Of a stretch of 64,000 nt of DNA, positions 1-8,163 are shown piece after piece. Under the pieces are notes generated by a model, which was not told the DNA's origin, ran no database searches, and worked only from the letters and a program-made list of their open reading frames with translations. Origin of the DNA: Gammaproteobacteria bacterium (GTDB taxonomy: Bacteria; Pseudomonadota; Gammaproteobacteria; JABDBA01). The first letter of the stretch is position 1. Each line of letters starts with the position of its first letter. The stretch lies in the NCBI GenBank assembly GCA_013288885.1, contig JABDBA010000005.1:1-64000 (forward strand), given 5' to 3'. The position numbers were made by a program, and so were the translations under genes.

Positions 1-200
1 TAAGCATCATCAAGTTGCGTTATATGGTTTATGGCGGGTGATTATTCTAACCATCGCAAATATGCTGAGCCGAAGAATAAGACCACGGTTGAAGTTGCAT
101 TAATCCAACGATGTTTAAAGTGGGTTTAGGAAAAACTATTGGTATATAATATAATTATGTATTTTAACATATCAATTTAAGTTAAATTAAGGAATTTGGT
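1..200. other. Left edge, no supported gene
   Basis: The first 200 bases hold no gene I can support. A plus-strand frame is open from base 2 to a stop at 101-103 and another from base 4 to a stop at 127-129; either could be the last codons of a gene that begins before the window, but neither translation is recognisable. Bases 130-200 are very AT-rich. Confidence 0.3.
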
Positions 201-250
201 TTGCTAACGTCGCCAACGTTAGCTATACTAACGTTATAAACGTTAGCTAA
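201..250 (+). promoter_or_regulatory. Promoter overlapped by two tandem dyads
   Basis: A sigma-70-like promoter is visible: TTGCTA at 201-206, 17 bp, then TATACT at 224-229. It is covered by two perfect dyads sharing the half-site CTAACGT: arms 203-210/216-223 and arms 228-235/239-246. The ATG of the ATPase gene lies at 264, so a protein bound to both dyads would block -35, -10 and the start of transcription. This is the arrangement of an autorepressed operon; the repressor is not identified. Confidence 0.6.
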
Positions 251-263
251 AAGAGGGTGGCAA

Positions 264-1568
264 ATGGATATTCACACAATTAATAATAACCTGTCGCGTG
301 GAGAAATAGACCAGCCGAGAATATTTCCTCATTTAGATCGGCTTAAAGAGGCACCTTATATCTTCCAAGTGGATTTTGGCTTGCAGGAATTGCCAATGGA
401 GCCGGGAATATTATTGATCCGTGGTGCGCGACAATATGGCAAGAGTACTTGGCTTGAGCAACAAATTCAGCAAACTATTCAGCAGTTTGGCCCTGCGACG
501 GCTTATTATCTCAATGGTGATAATATATCGAATGTCGATGCGCTGGAGCAGGCTATTGATGAAATCTGTAACACCTATCGAAAAGATGCTGTTGTCAGAA
601 GATTATTTATCGATGAGATTACTGCTATTCCTGATTGGGAGGTTGCACTTAAACGTATGGCCGATCGCGGTCAGTTAGCAAAAATTCTTATCGTGACCAC
701 AGGCTCAAAAGCTACTGATTTAAGACGCGGTGCGGAAAGATTGCCAGGTAGAAAAGGCAAATTATCACGCACGACTTATTTGTTTACGCCTATTTCATAT
801 AAAGAATTTAAACGACAATGTGGTGAAAAGTTAGGTAAGAACACACTTATCGCTTATTTGCTATCAGGGGGTTCGCCGATTGCTTGCATTGAACTTGCCA
901 CAATTGGAGTAATGCCAGAGTATGTTATTGAATTAGTGCGCGATTGGATTGACGGGGAAATAACGGGGTCAGGCCGATCGCGATCGGCAATCATTAATAT
1001 CATGAATGTACTATATCGTTTCGGTGGTACGCCAGTAGGGCAAGCAAAATTAGCGCGCGAAAGCGGTTTGGCGAACAATACTGTTGCTGCGAATTATATT
1101 GAAATTTTGCATGATCTGGGTTGTGTAGTGCCTGCGTATCCTTGGGATCAAGACCGCGATAATCTTATTTTGCGTAAAGAGTGCAAATATCATTTCACTA
1201 ATTTACTGGTAGCCGCGAGTTATCATCCTATGCGTATCAGAAGCCCAGAAGATTTTTCTGCATTATCAACAAATATGCAAGGAGCATGGTATGAATGGCT
1301 GGTTGCACAAGAATTGTTAAGGCGTAACGCAATTCAAGGCACTGAAATTTTAGCACCTTTAGCGTTTTGGCAAAATAAAAATCATGAGGTTGATTTTGTC
1401 ATTACTAAAGAACAATTGCTGGAGGTAAAACGCGGACGTAGTTCAGCCCTTGAATTTTCTTGGTTTACCAAACAATTCCCGCAAAAGAAATTAACCGTCA
1501 TAAGCTCTGATACCTTTACGACGGATCATATTCGCGGCATCACGCTGGAAGATTTTTTGCTGGAGTAA
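264..1568 (+). CDS. AAA ATPase with DUF4143-type C-terminus
   Basis: Predicted cytoplasmic P-loop ATPase of the widespread AAA_14/DUF4143 class, 434 residues. The Walker A loop is at residues 54-61 (GARQYGKS) and Walker B ends in D117-E118 (LFIDEIT). A probable winged-helix segment lies around 255-290. The C-terminus has the E-x-D ... E-x-K pattern of a PD-(D/E)XK nuclease-like fold (HEVDFVI, then LLEVKRG, about 372-390). Members of this class are common, poorly characterised and often horizontally acquired. The start follows GAGGGTGG at 253-260. The next gene begins one base after its stop with an SD (GGAG) inside this coding end, so the two are co-translated. The cellular role is unknown. 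Confidence 0.8.
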   Translation: MDIHTINNNLSRGEIDQPRIFPHLDRLKEAPYIFQVDFGLQELPMEPGILLIRGARQYGKSTWLEQQIQQTIQQFGPATAYYLNGDNISNVDALEQAIDEICNTYRKDAVVRRLFIDEITAIPDWEVALKRMADRGQLAKILIVTTGSKATDLRRGAERLPGRKGKLSRTTYLFTPISYKEFKRQCGEKLGKNTLIAYLLSGGSPIACIELATIGVMPEYVIELVRDWIDGEITGSGRSRSAIINIMNVLYRFGGTPVGQAKLARESGLANNTVAANYIEILHDLGCVVPAYPWDQDRDNLILRKECKYHFTNLLVAASYHPMRIRSPEDFSALSTNMQGAWYEWLVAQELLRRNAIQGTEILAPLAFWQNKNHEVDFVITKEQLLEVKRGRSSALEFSWFTKQFPQKKLTVISSDTFTTDHIRGITLEDFLLE

Positions 1569-1569
1569 T

Positions 1570-2253
1570 ATGAATACTATAGTTAAAACACCCAACTCTG
1601 TTCATTCTAATTTCATAAGAATATTATTATTCATTCTAATAATCTTAATCTTCTTCAATCCCCAAGCCTTCGCAACTGAAGCGATAAAAGATGAGCATAC
1701 AAATCGTACGCAAGCTATTGCAACATCGGAATTAGAATCTTTTGAAAACTATCCTTCAGGTGTAAAAAAAATGATCGTTCAAGCGATGCAATTGGCGAAA
1801 ATGAATTTAACTTATCAATATGGTTCTGCACAACCTAGTAATAAAGGCATGGATTGTTCGGGGACTATTAATTATTTATTAACAGAACTTAATGTTTCAG
1901 AAGTTCCAAGGTCATCTGACCAAATCTATAAATGGGCTTTAGAAAAAGGTCATTTTCATGCAGTTAATAGTAATGATTTTAATTCACCGGAATTTTCTGA
2001 ATTAAAACCCGGTGATTTATTGTTTTGGTCGGGTACTTACGAAATTAAGCGCGAGCTTCCCATCACTCATGTCATGATATATTTAGGAAAAAATAAACAG
2101 CAACAACCCTTGATGTTTGGTGCGAGCGATGGACGCACTTATCAGAAGAAGAAAATATGGGGCGTGAGTGTGTTCGATTTAATTCTCCCCGTTGCGGGTT
2201 CGCCGAGCCACTTTGTCGGTTATAGCTGTATACCGACATTAACGTGTAAATAG
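1570..2253 (+). CDS. Exported NlpC/P60-family cysteine peptidase
   Basis: Secreted or periplasmic protein of 227 residues, probably a peptidoglycan-peptide hydrolase. A hydrophobic stretch at residues 17-30 followed by QAFA and a likely cut after A35 is a type I signal peptide. The NlpC/P60 core is recognisable by the catalytic Cys in MDCSG (C96), the PGDLLFW strand and the candidate catalytic His in ITHVMIYLG. The domain sits at the C-terminus with little else, as in stand-alone family members. It is translationally coupled to the preceding ATPase gene (1-bp gap), an unusual pairing for a cell-wall hydrolase. The fold is well supported; substrate and role are inferred from the family. Confidence 0.8.
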   Translation: MNTIVKTPNSVHSNFIRILLFILIILIFFNPQAFATEAIKDEHTNRTQAIATSELESFENYPSGVKKMIVQAMQLAKMNLTYQYGSAQPSNKGMDCSGTINYLLTELNVSEVPRSSDQIYKWALEKGHFHAVNSNDFNSPEFSELKPGDLLFWSGTYEIKRELPITHVMIYLGKNKQQQPLMFGASDGRTYQKKKIWGVSVFDLILPVAGSPSHFVGYSCIPTLTCK

Positions 2254-2278
2254 CGTGTTAACCTTAGGCTAGATATAC

Positions 2279-3952
2279 CTACCCCTCAATTTTCCGATAC
2301 TTTAATCGGTGCGGTTGTTTAGCCGCTTCGCCTAAACGTTTGATGCGGTCGGTTTCGTATTCGGTGTAATTGCCGGTAAACCAAGTGATATGGCTGTCAT
2401 CTTCAAATGCTAAAATATGCGTAGCGATACGATCTAAAAACCAGCGATCATGCGAGATCACTAATGAACAGCCAGGGAAGGTAAGCAATGCTTCTTCTAA
2501 CGCGCGCAAGGTTTCTACGTCTAAATCATTCGTTGGTTCGTCGAGCATTACCACGTTGCCGCCACTCTTCAGTAGTTTTGCTAAATGCAAACGATTGCGT
2601 TCGCCGCCGGAAAGATCTTTCACAAACTTTTGTTGATCTGTCCCTTTGAAATTGAAGCGACCGACATACGCACGCGATGGCATTTGAAAACTGCCGATGG
2701 TCATGATGTCTTGTCCGTCAGAAATTTCTTGCCAAACTGTTTTGCTACCATCCAATGAATCGCGACTTTGATCAACATAGGCTAATTTTACAGTGTCGCC
2801 CAAACGAATCGCGCCGCTGTCGGGTTTTTCAATGCCCATGATCATTTTAAAGAACGTCGATTTACCCGCGCCGTTCGGCCCAATAATACCAACAATAGCG
2901 CCCGGTGGAATGCTTAAACTGAGCTTGTCGATTAAAATTCGGTCGCCAAAACTTTTGCAGACGTTGTCCATTTCAATGACGAGATCGCCCAAGCGTGCGC
3001 CCGGCGGAATATAAAGTTCTTGTGTTTCATTACGTTTTTGAAATTCTTGTGAATTTAATTCTTCAAAGCGTGCTAAACGTGCTTTGCTTTTTGCTTGTCG
3101 GCCTTTAGGGTTAGTGCGCACCCATTCTAATTCTGCTGCCATCGCACGTGTATGTGCGGTTTGTTGTTTTTCTTCTTGCTCTAAGCGTTTTTCTTTTTGT
3201 TCTAACCATAATGAATAATTGCCTTCATACGGAATGCCTTGGCCGCGATCTAATTCTAAAATCCAACCGGCGACGTTATCTAAGAAATAGCGATCATGCG
3301 TTACGGCAACCACAGTGCCAGTGAATTCTTTTAAAAAGCGTTCGAGCCACGCGACGCTTTCGGCATCTAAATGGTTGGTAGGTTCGTCGAGCAACAGCAG
3401 ATCGGGTTTGGAAAATAATAAACGGCACAATGCGATACGACGCCGTTCGCCACCCGATAGTTTGGTTACGTCAGCTTCCCACGGTGGCAAGCGTAGGGCG
3501 TCAGCGGCAATTTCGAGTTTGCGTTCGAGATCCCATCCTCCTGCGGTATCGATAGCATTTTGTAATTCACCTTGTTCTTCTAAAAGCTTATTCATTTCCT
3601 CATCGCTCATCGGTTCAGCAAATTTCATGCTGATTTCATTGAAGCGATCGAGATGGGCTTTGATTTCGCCGATAGCATCTTCGACATTAGCACGGACGTT
3701 TTTGTTAGGGTCAAGCTGTGGTTCTTGCTGCAGATAGCCGATTTTGATGTCGGGCTGCGGGCGGGCTTCGCCGATGATGTCTTTATCAAGGCCTGCCATG
3801 ATTTTGAGCAGGGTAGACTTGCCCGCGCCATTCAGGCCGAGCACGCCGATTTTGGCCCCGGGGTAGAACGAAAGCCAGATATTTTTGAGGATTTCTTTCT
3901 TGGGTGGGACGATTTTGCCCACGCCTTGCATTGTGTAGATGTACTGTGCCAT
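2279..3952 (-). CDS. ettA: Energy-dependent translational throttle protein EttA (ABC-F)
   Basis: ABC-F ATPase that binds the ribosomal E site and gates the first elongation step according to ADP/ATP ratio. The 557 residues align throughout with E. coli EttA (555 residues): first Walker A at residues 39-47 (GLNGAGKST), [16 protein letters not shown], the inter-domain linker, second Walker A (GPNGAGKST), second LSGGER and DEPTNDLD. The frame is open to 4003, but the start at 3952 (MAQYIYTM) matches the family N-terminus; the extra 17 residues upstream look like leader sequence. It is monocistronic and diverges from glyA. Confidence 0.96.
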   Translation of the reverse strand: MAQYIYTMQGVGKIVPPKKEILKNIWLSFYPGAKIGVLGLNGAGKSTLLKIMAGLDKDIIGEARPQPDIKIGYLQQEPQLDPNKNVRANVEDAIGEIKAHLDRFNEISMKFAEPMSDEEMNKLLEEQGELQNAIDTAGGWDLERKLEIAADALRLPPWEADVTKLSGGERRRIALCRLLFSKPDLLLLDEPTNHLDAESVAWLERFLKEFTGTVVAVTHDRYFLDNVAGWILELDRGQGIPYEGNYSLWLEQKEKRLEQEEKQQTAHTRAMAAELEWVRTNPKGRQAKSKARLARFEELNSQEFQKRNETQELYIPPGARLGDLVIEMDNVCKSFGDRILIDKLSLSIPPGAIVGIIGPNGAGKSTFFKMIMGIEKPDSGAIRLGDTVKLAYVDQSRDSLDGSKTVWQEISDGQDIMTIGSFQMPSRAYVGRFNFKGTDQQKFVKDLSGGERNRLHLAKLLKSGGNVVMLDEPTNDLDVETLRALEEALLTFPGCSLVISHDRWFLDRIATHILAFEDDSHITWFTGNYTEYETDRIKRLGEAAKQPHRLKYRKIEG

Positions 3953-4062
3953 AAAATACCCTTCGCGTTTGAGTTTTAGGCATATTGATTGTTTAAGTAG
4001 CAAAAGTGCCTGCAGTATTCTACAATGGGTTTCGAATTACGCAAGCGAAAGGTTCCTTTTCT

Positions 4063-5319
4063 ATGACATACAACACCAAACTCACTATTGCCGATTTTGA
4101 CCCCGAACTCTGGCAGGCCATCGTTAATGAGCAGCAACGCCAGGAAGATCACCTGGAGTTAATCGCCTCTGAAAACTACGCCAGCCCACTGGTGATGGCC
4201 GCACAGGGGTCAGTTCTTACCAATAAATATGCTGAAGGTTATCCCGGCAAACGCTATTACGGTGGCTGTGAATTTGTCGATGTGGCCGAGCAGTTGGCGA
4301 TTGATCGGGCGAAACAGTTATTCGGCGCCGCTTATGTGAATGTGCAACCTCATTCCGGTTCACAGGCTAACGCAGCGGTTTATATGGCCTTGTTGGAACC
4401 CGGCGATCGCGTGTTAGGTATGAGCTTGGCGCACGGCGGCCATTTAACGCATGGTTCTAAAGTGAATTTTTCTGGCAAAATTTATCACGCCGAACAATAT
4501 GGTATTGATCCAACGACAGGTCAAATTGACTATCAGCAAGTGGCAGATTTAGCGCAGCAACATAAACCTAAAATGATCGTCGCTGGTTTTTCCGCATATT
4601 CGCGCGTGGTCGATTGGCGGCGTTTTCGTGAGATTGCCGATAGCGTGGGTGCTTATTTAATGGTGGATATGGCGCATGTGGCAGGTTTGATTGCAGCTGG
4701 GTTGTATCCTTCACCCGTAGCATTTGCCGATGTGGTGACTTCGACTACGCACAAAACATTGCGTGGTCCACGCAGTGGTTTTATTTTGGCGCGCAGTAAT
4801 CCAGAGATTGAGAAAAAATTAAATTCGATGGTTTTTCCAGGTTTACAAGGCGGCCCGTTGATGCATGTGATCGCCGCGAAAGCCGTTGCATTCAAAGAAG
4901 CCTTGCAGCCGGAATTTCGTGATTATCAGTTGCAGGTGATCAATAACGCGATGGAGATGGCAAGAACGATGCAAGATAAAGGATTTAAAATTGTTTCCGG
5001 TGGCACAGACAATCATTTGTTTTTAGTGGATTTAATCGATAAAAATATAACGGGTAAAGACGCAGAAAATGCGTTGGGTGCTGCGAATATTACGTTAAAT
5101 AAAAATATGGTGCCGAATGATCCGCGTTCGCCGTTTGTGACCAGTGGTTTGCGCATTGGCACGCCTGCGGTGACGACGCGTGGTTTTAAAGAAAAAGAAG
5201 TGAGTTTGGTGGCGAATTGGATTTGCGAAATTTTAAGTGACTTGGCCGATGTGAGGCGCGTTGAGCGTATTAAACAAGAAGTGTCGAATTTATGTCGTCG
5301 ATTTCCAGTTTATGAATAA
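4063..5319 (+). CDS. glyA: Serine hydroxymethyltransferase
   Basis: PLP enzyme that interconverts serine and glycine while loading tetrahydrofolate with a one-carbon unit, the main C1 source. It has 418 residues (E. coli 417). The PLP lysine is K231 in [10 protein letters not shown]; other family blocks seen are [23 protein letters not shown] and NKNMVPND. The ATG at 4063, about ten bases after AAAGG, gives the family N-terminus; the frame is open back to 4006, which would add 19 unrelated residues. A GC-rich hairpin repeat directly follows the stop, before nrdR. Confidence 0.96.
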   Translation: MTYNTKLTIADFDPELWQAIVNEQQRQEDHLELIASENYASPLVMAAQGSVLTNKYAEGYPGKRYYGGCEFVDVAEQLAIDRAKQLFGAAYVNVQPHSGSQANAAVYMALLEPGDRVLGMSLAHGGHLTHGSKVNFSGKIYHAEQYGIDPTTGQIDYQQVADLAQQHKPKMIVAGFSAYSRVVDWRRFREIADSVGAYLMVDMAHVAGLIAAGLYPSPVAFADVVTSTTHKTLRGPRSGFILARSNPEIEKKLNSMVFPGLQGGPLMHVIAAKAVAFKEALQPEFRDYQLQVINNAMEMARTMQDKGFKIVSGGTDNHLFLVDLIDKNITGKDAENALGAANITLNKNMVPNDPRSPFVTSGLRIGTPAVTTRGFKEKEVSLVANWICEILSDLADVRRVERIKQEVSNLCRRFPVYE

Positions 5320-5337
5320 CTGAATGTGTCTAGGTTT

Positions 5338-5395
5338 TCACCCCCTTTGAAAAAGGGGGTCGCCGAGCGCTAAGCGAGGCGGGGGGATTTTTAAA
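5338..5395. repeat. GC-rich dispersed hairpin repeat, copy 1
   Basis: This segment between glyA and nrdR starts with CCCCCTTTGAAAAAGGGGG and continues with a second GC-rich palindromic part (CGCTAAGCG within it) ending in a G6 run. At least 53 bp (5338-5390) recur identically in reverse orientation at 36609-36661. The C5/G5 hairpin could also act as a transcript-end structure for glyA, although no long T-run follows it. This is a non-coding repeat family. Confidence 0.85.
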
Positions 5396-5412
5396 TAAGG
5401 GTGAGGGTCTTT

Positions 5413-5883
5413 ATGCACTGTCCATTTTGTAGCGCAGTTGATACACGAGTCATCGATTCCCGTTTAGTTGGCGATGGCGAGCAAGTGCGGCGTCGACGTG
5501 AGTGTCCCGAATGTAATGAACGTTTTACTACGTTTGAATCGGCTGAATTAGTATTGCCGCGTGTGATCAAGCGTGATGAACGGCGTAGCCCATTCGACGA
5601 AGATAAGTTGCGTGCGGGTATGGTGCGTGCGTTGCAAAAACGCCCGGTGGCGAGTGAACAAATTGAAGCGGCGCTGCAACGTATTTTGCGTCGTGCGCGT
5701 TCCACCGGTGAGCGTGAGATACACTCGAAATTGATCGGTCAATGGGTGATGGAAGAATTGCGTGCGTTAGATGAAGTGGCTTATGTGCGCTTCGCTTCAG
5801 TTTATCGCAGTTTTCAAGATGTAAATGCCTTCCGCGATGAAATTGAGCGGTTGAAAGACAAAGTAAGCCCAGATGGTAAATAA
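5413..5883 (+). CDS. nrdR: Transcriptional repressor NrdR
   Basis: Zinc-ribbon/ATP-cone repressor of ribonucleotide reductase genes; it senses (d)ATP. It has 156 residues. The zinc cysteines are C3, C6, C31 and C34 (HCPFC ... CPECN), followed by RFTTFE and the ATP-cone domain from about residue 49 to 139. The ATG at 5413 gives the invariant MHCPFC start; a GTG at 5401 in frame would add four residues and lies in the SD region (GGGTGAGGG). nusB starts only 15 bp downstream, so the riboflavin genes that often separate nrdR from nusB are absent here. Confidence 0.96.
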   Translation: MHCPFCSAVDTRVIDSRLVGDGEQVRRRRECPECNERFTTFESAELVLPRVIKRDERRSPFDEDKLRAGMVRALQKRPVASEQIEAALQRILRRARSTGEREIHSKLIGQWVMEELRALDEVAYVRFASVYRSFQDVNAFRDEIERLKDKVSPDGK

Positions 5884-5898
5884 AAATGGTTAATCTAT

Positions 5899-6342
5899 AT
5901 GACAGATAAAAAAAAATTCAACCCCACCGCTCGCCGTTGGTCACGACGTTTGGCGCTGCAAGCAATGTATCAATGGCAAATGGGTGGGCAAAGCATCACC
6001 GAAATAGAATTACAATTTTGCCGCGATGAAAATATCGGCAAATCAGATATTCCTTATTTTAACGAACTTCTGCAAGCAATTCCTATGCTGCATGAAGCTT
6101 TAGATCGCCAGTTACAACCCTTTCTCGAAGGCCGTTCTTTAGCAGAATTAGATCCCATCGAATTAGCTATATTACGCATTGGTGCTTATGAGTTAGAAAA
6201 AAGATTAGATATTCCAGGTCGTGTGATCATTAATGAAGCAGTAGAACAAGCCAAAACATTTGGTGCGACAGAAAGTTTTAAATATGTGAATGGCGTGTTA
6301 GATCAATTGGCACGCACATTGCGAAGTAAAGAATTTACATGA
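5899..6342 (+). CDS. nusB: Transcription antitermination factor NusB
   Basis: All-helical RNA-binding protein that with NusE/S10 recognises boxA and supports antitermination of rRNA operons. It has 147 residues, close to the family length. Diagnostic stretches are the basic start (ARRWSRRLALQAMYQW), LDPIELAILRIGAYEL and the C-terminal VIINEAVEQAKTFG plus KYVNGVLDQLA. Its stop overlaps the start of thiL by 4 bp (ATGA), so both are translated from one transcript with nrdR upstream. Confidence 0.95.
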   Translation: MTDKKKFNPTARRWSRRLALQAMYQWQMGGQSITEIELQFCRDENIGKSDIPYFNELLQAIPMLHEALDRQLQPFLEGRSLAELDPIELAILRIGAYELEKRLDIPGRVIINEAVEQAKTFGATESFKYVNGVLDQLARTLRSKEFT

Positions 6343-7301
6343 CCGAATTCCAGCTCATCGAAAAATTTTTTAGCTATAAAAATCATCGCAAACGATCCGA
6401 TGTTTTATTAGGTATGGGTGACGACTGTGCCTTGGTGAAAATTCCCTCTAAGCAAGAATTGGCTATCTCCACCGACACTTTAATCAGCGGCGTCCATTTT
6501 CCAAAAAACACTGCGCCTTATGATATTGGCTATAAAGCGTTAGCAGTCAATCTCAGCGATTTAGCTGCAATGGGAGCTGATCCGACTTGGGTTACGTTGG
6601 CATTGACGTTGCCAAAAGCCAATGAAAAATGGCTAAAAGAGTTTAGCAAAGGTTTTTTTGCATTGATAAATAAATATGGATTACAACTGATCGGTGGTGA
6701 TACCACGCACGGCCCCTTATCGATTACGGTACAAGTATTTGGTTTAGTAAAAGCAAGTAAAGCATTGCGGCGCTCTGGTGCAAAAGCGGGTGATGCCATT
6801 TATGTGACGGGTACACTCGGCGATGCGGGGTTAGCGTTACGTCATTTGCAAGGTAAAATAAAACTCGATAAAAAAACGCAAGCAGAAGTGTTAATGCGAC
6901 TTAATCGTCCGCAACCACGCATTATAGAGGGTATGGCAGCAAAAGATTATGCTCGAAGTGCGATTGATATTTCCGATGGTTTGGCTGCAGATTTGGGTCA
7001 TATTTTGGCAGCGAGCAACGTGGGGGCAAGTATTTGCGTGGATGATCTTCCGCTTTCATCGGCGTTAACAAAAAATGTTAAACACAAACTTGCCATAGAT
7101 TTGGCGTTGAATGCCGGTGATGATTATGAATTGTGTTTTACCGTTCCTACTGTGCAAGAAGCTGGGTTTAAAAAAGCATTAGAATCTATCAATGGTCATA
7201 GTGCTTGTATCGGCACGATTGAAAAAAAACCAGGCTTGCGTTTGCATCATAAAGATGGCAGTGTTTACCGAGGTTCGATTGCAGGATATAAGCACTTTTA
7301 A
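6339..7301 (+). CDS. thiL: Thiamine-monophosphate kinase
   Basis: Phosphorylates thiamine monophosphate to thiamine diphosphate, the last step of cofactor synthesis. The 320 residues belong to the PurM-like kinase family. The N-terminal metal/ATP motif is at GMGDDCA (D28, D29), with STDTLISGVHF, the LGGDTT-like IGGDTTHG block, AIDISDGLAADL and the C-terminal GDDYELCFT. It overlaps nusB by 4 bp. A REP-like palindrome begins at its stop codon and separates it from pgpA. Confidence 0.95.
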   Translation: MTEFQLIEKFFSYKNHRKRSDVLLGMGDDCALVKIPSKQELAISTDTLISGVHFPKNTAPYDIGYKALAVNLSDLAAMGADPTWVTLALTLPKANEKWLKEFSKGFFALINKYGLQLIGGDTTHGPLSITVQVFGLVKASKALRRSGAKAGDAIYVTGTLGDAGLALRHLQGKIKLDKKTQAEVLMRLNRPQPRIIEGMAAKDYARSAIDISDGLAADLGHILAASNVGASICVDDLPLSSALTKNVKHKLAIDLALNAGDDYELCFTVPTVQEAGFKKALESINGHSACIGTIEKKPGLRLHHKDGSVYRGSIAGYKHF

Positions 7302-7393
7302 ATGTAGGTCGGATCAAGTCGCGCTAGCGACGGATCCGACATGGGATGTGTCAATAAACTCTGATGTCGGTTCCGCTTCGCTTGAACCGACAT
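7302..7393. repeat. REP-like palindromic pair
   Basis: Two imperfect palindromes lie between thiL and pgpA. The first, 7302-7342, has arms GTCGGATC/GGATCCGAC around a short loop; the second, 7364-7393, has arms TGTCGGTTC/GAACCGACA. The same family recurs at 27464-27503 and, as an inverted pair, at 37423-37517. Gene-end location, size and sequence resemble enterobacterial-type REP elements. Confidence 0.8.
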
Positions 7394-7432
7394 AACTTTG
7401 AACAGACTCTAAATTTAAATAGGTAACATATT

Positions 7433-7912
7433 ATGGTGTCAAAAAAACCATCCCTCAACGTCTGGACTAACCCCATCCACTTCCTCGCTTTTGGCTTTGG
7501 TAGCGGCACATTACCGTGGATACCCGGCACCTGGGGTACTTTGGCCGCTGTGCCCATCTATCTTTTCATGCGGCATTTGCCTTTACTTTATTATGGGGCA
7601 GCGCTGCTAGTTATTATTCTGGTAGGGATTTGGATATGTGATGTGGCCGAAAAAGCCGTGGGTATACCTGATTACTCCGGCATTGTTTGGGACGAAATCG
7701 CCGGGTTTCTATTAACCATGCTGGCCGCACCCGCCGGATGGCAATGGATCGTCGTGGGTTTCGTCTTGTTCCGCGTGTTTGATATCTGGAAACCCTGGCC
7801 GATCCGTTGGATAGACCAGTTCGTCAAAGGCGGCTTGGGGGTGATGCTCGATGACCTATTGGCTGCCGTCTACGCCTGGATTCTATTGCACCTCTGTGCG
7901 TTGGTATTTTAA
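7433..7912 (+). CDS. pgpA: Phosphatidylglycerophosphatase A
   Basis: Inner-membrane phosphatase that removes the phosphate from phosphatidylglycerophosphate to give phosphatidylglycerol. It has 159 residues. The conserved N-terminal FGSGTLPWIPGTWGTL block (residues 22-37) and the acidic VWDEIAGF (D87-E88) match PgpA; hydrophobic segments fill most of the rest. The C-terminal half keeps the KPWPIRW and DDLLAA blocks. It is the last gene of the nrdR-nusB-thiL-pgpA run. The following 251 bp hold no visible gene. Confidence 0.94.
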   Translation: MVSKKPSLNVWTNPIHFLAFGFGSGTLPWIPGTWGTLAAVPIYLFMRHLPLLYYGAALLVIILVGIWICDVAEKAVGIPDYSGIVWDEIAGFLLTMLAAPAGWQWIVVGFVLFRVFDIWKPWPIRWIDQFVKGGLGVMLDDLLAAVYAWILLHLCALVF

Positions 7913-8163
7913 TTTGCCCCCATCTTGCCAACTCCGAATCTTTAAGGTATGCTAAATACTTGATTGGGATCTTAACAATAACTACGAAAAGGATGTCTCA
8001 GTTACGCCCAAGAACAATTAAACAAGGGGCGCGGTAATGAGGCAATGCCATCTAACACCGATTTCTTGCAGCGGCTATAGCCACCGCTCTCCTACCTCTT
8101 TGTATCTCTATTTTTTCAGCCAAATTATTTCTTCTTCCAAAAACCAACCTATTGAGGTGATTT

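Noticed and set aside
1-130. Transposase 3' end at the left edge
   Set aside because: Two short open frames exist, but neither gives a recognisable transposase or other protein tail.
5340-5360. Rho-independent terminator of glyA
   Set aside because: The C5/G5 hairpin lacks a T-run directly after the stem and is part of a dispersed repeat; termination there remains only possible.
7913-8163. Small gene or RNA upstream of the giant gene
   Set aside because: Short frames there lack SD sites and family features, and no strong hairpin plus T-run is seen.
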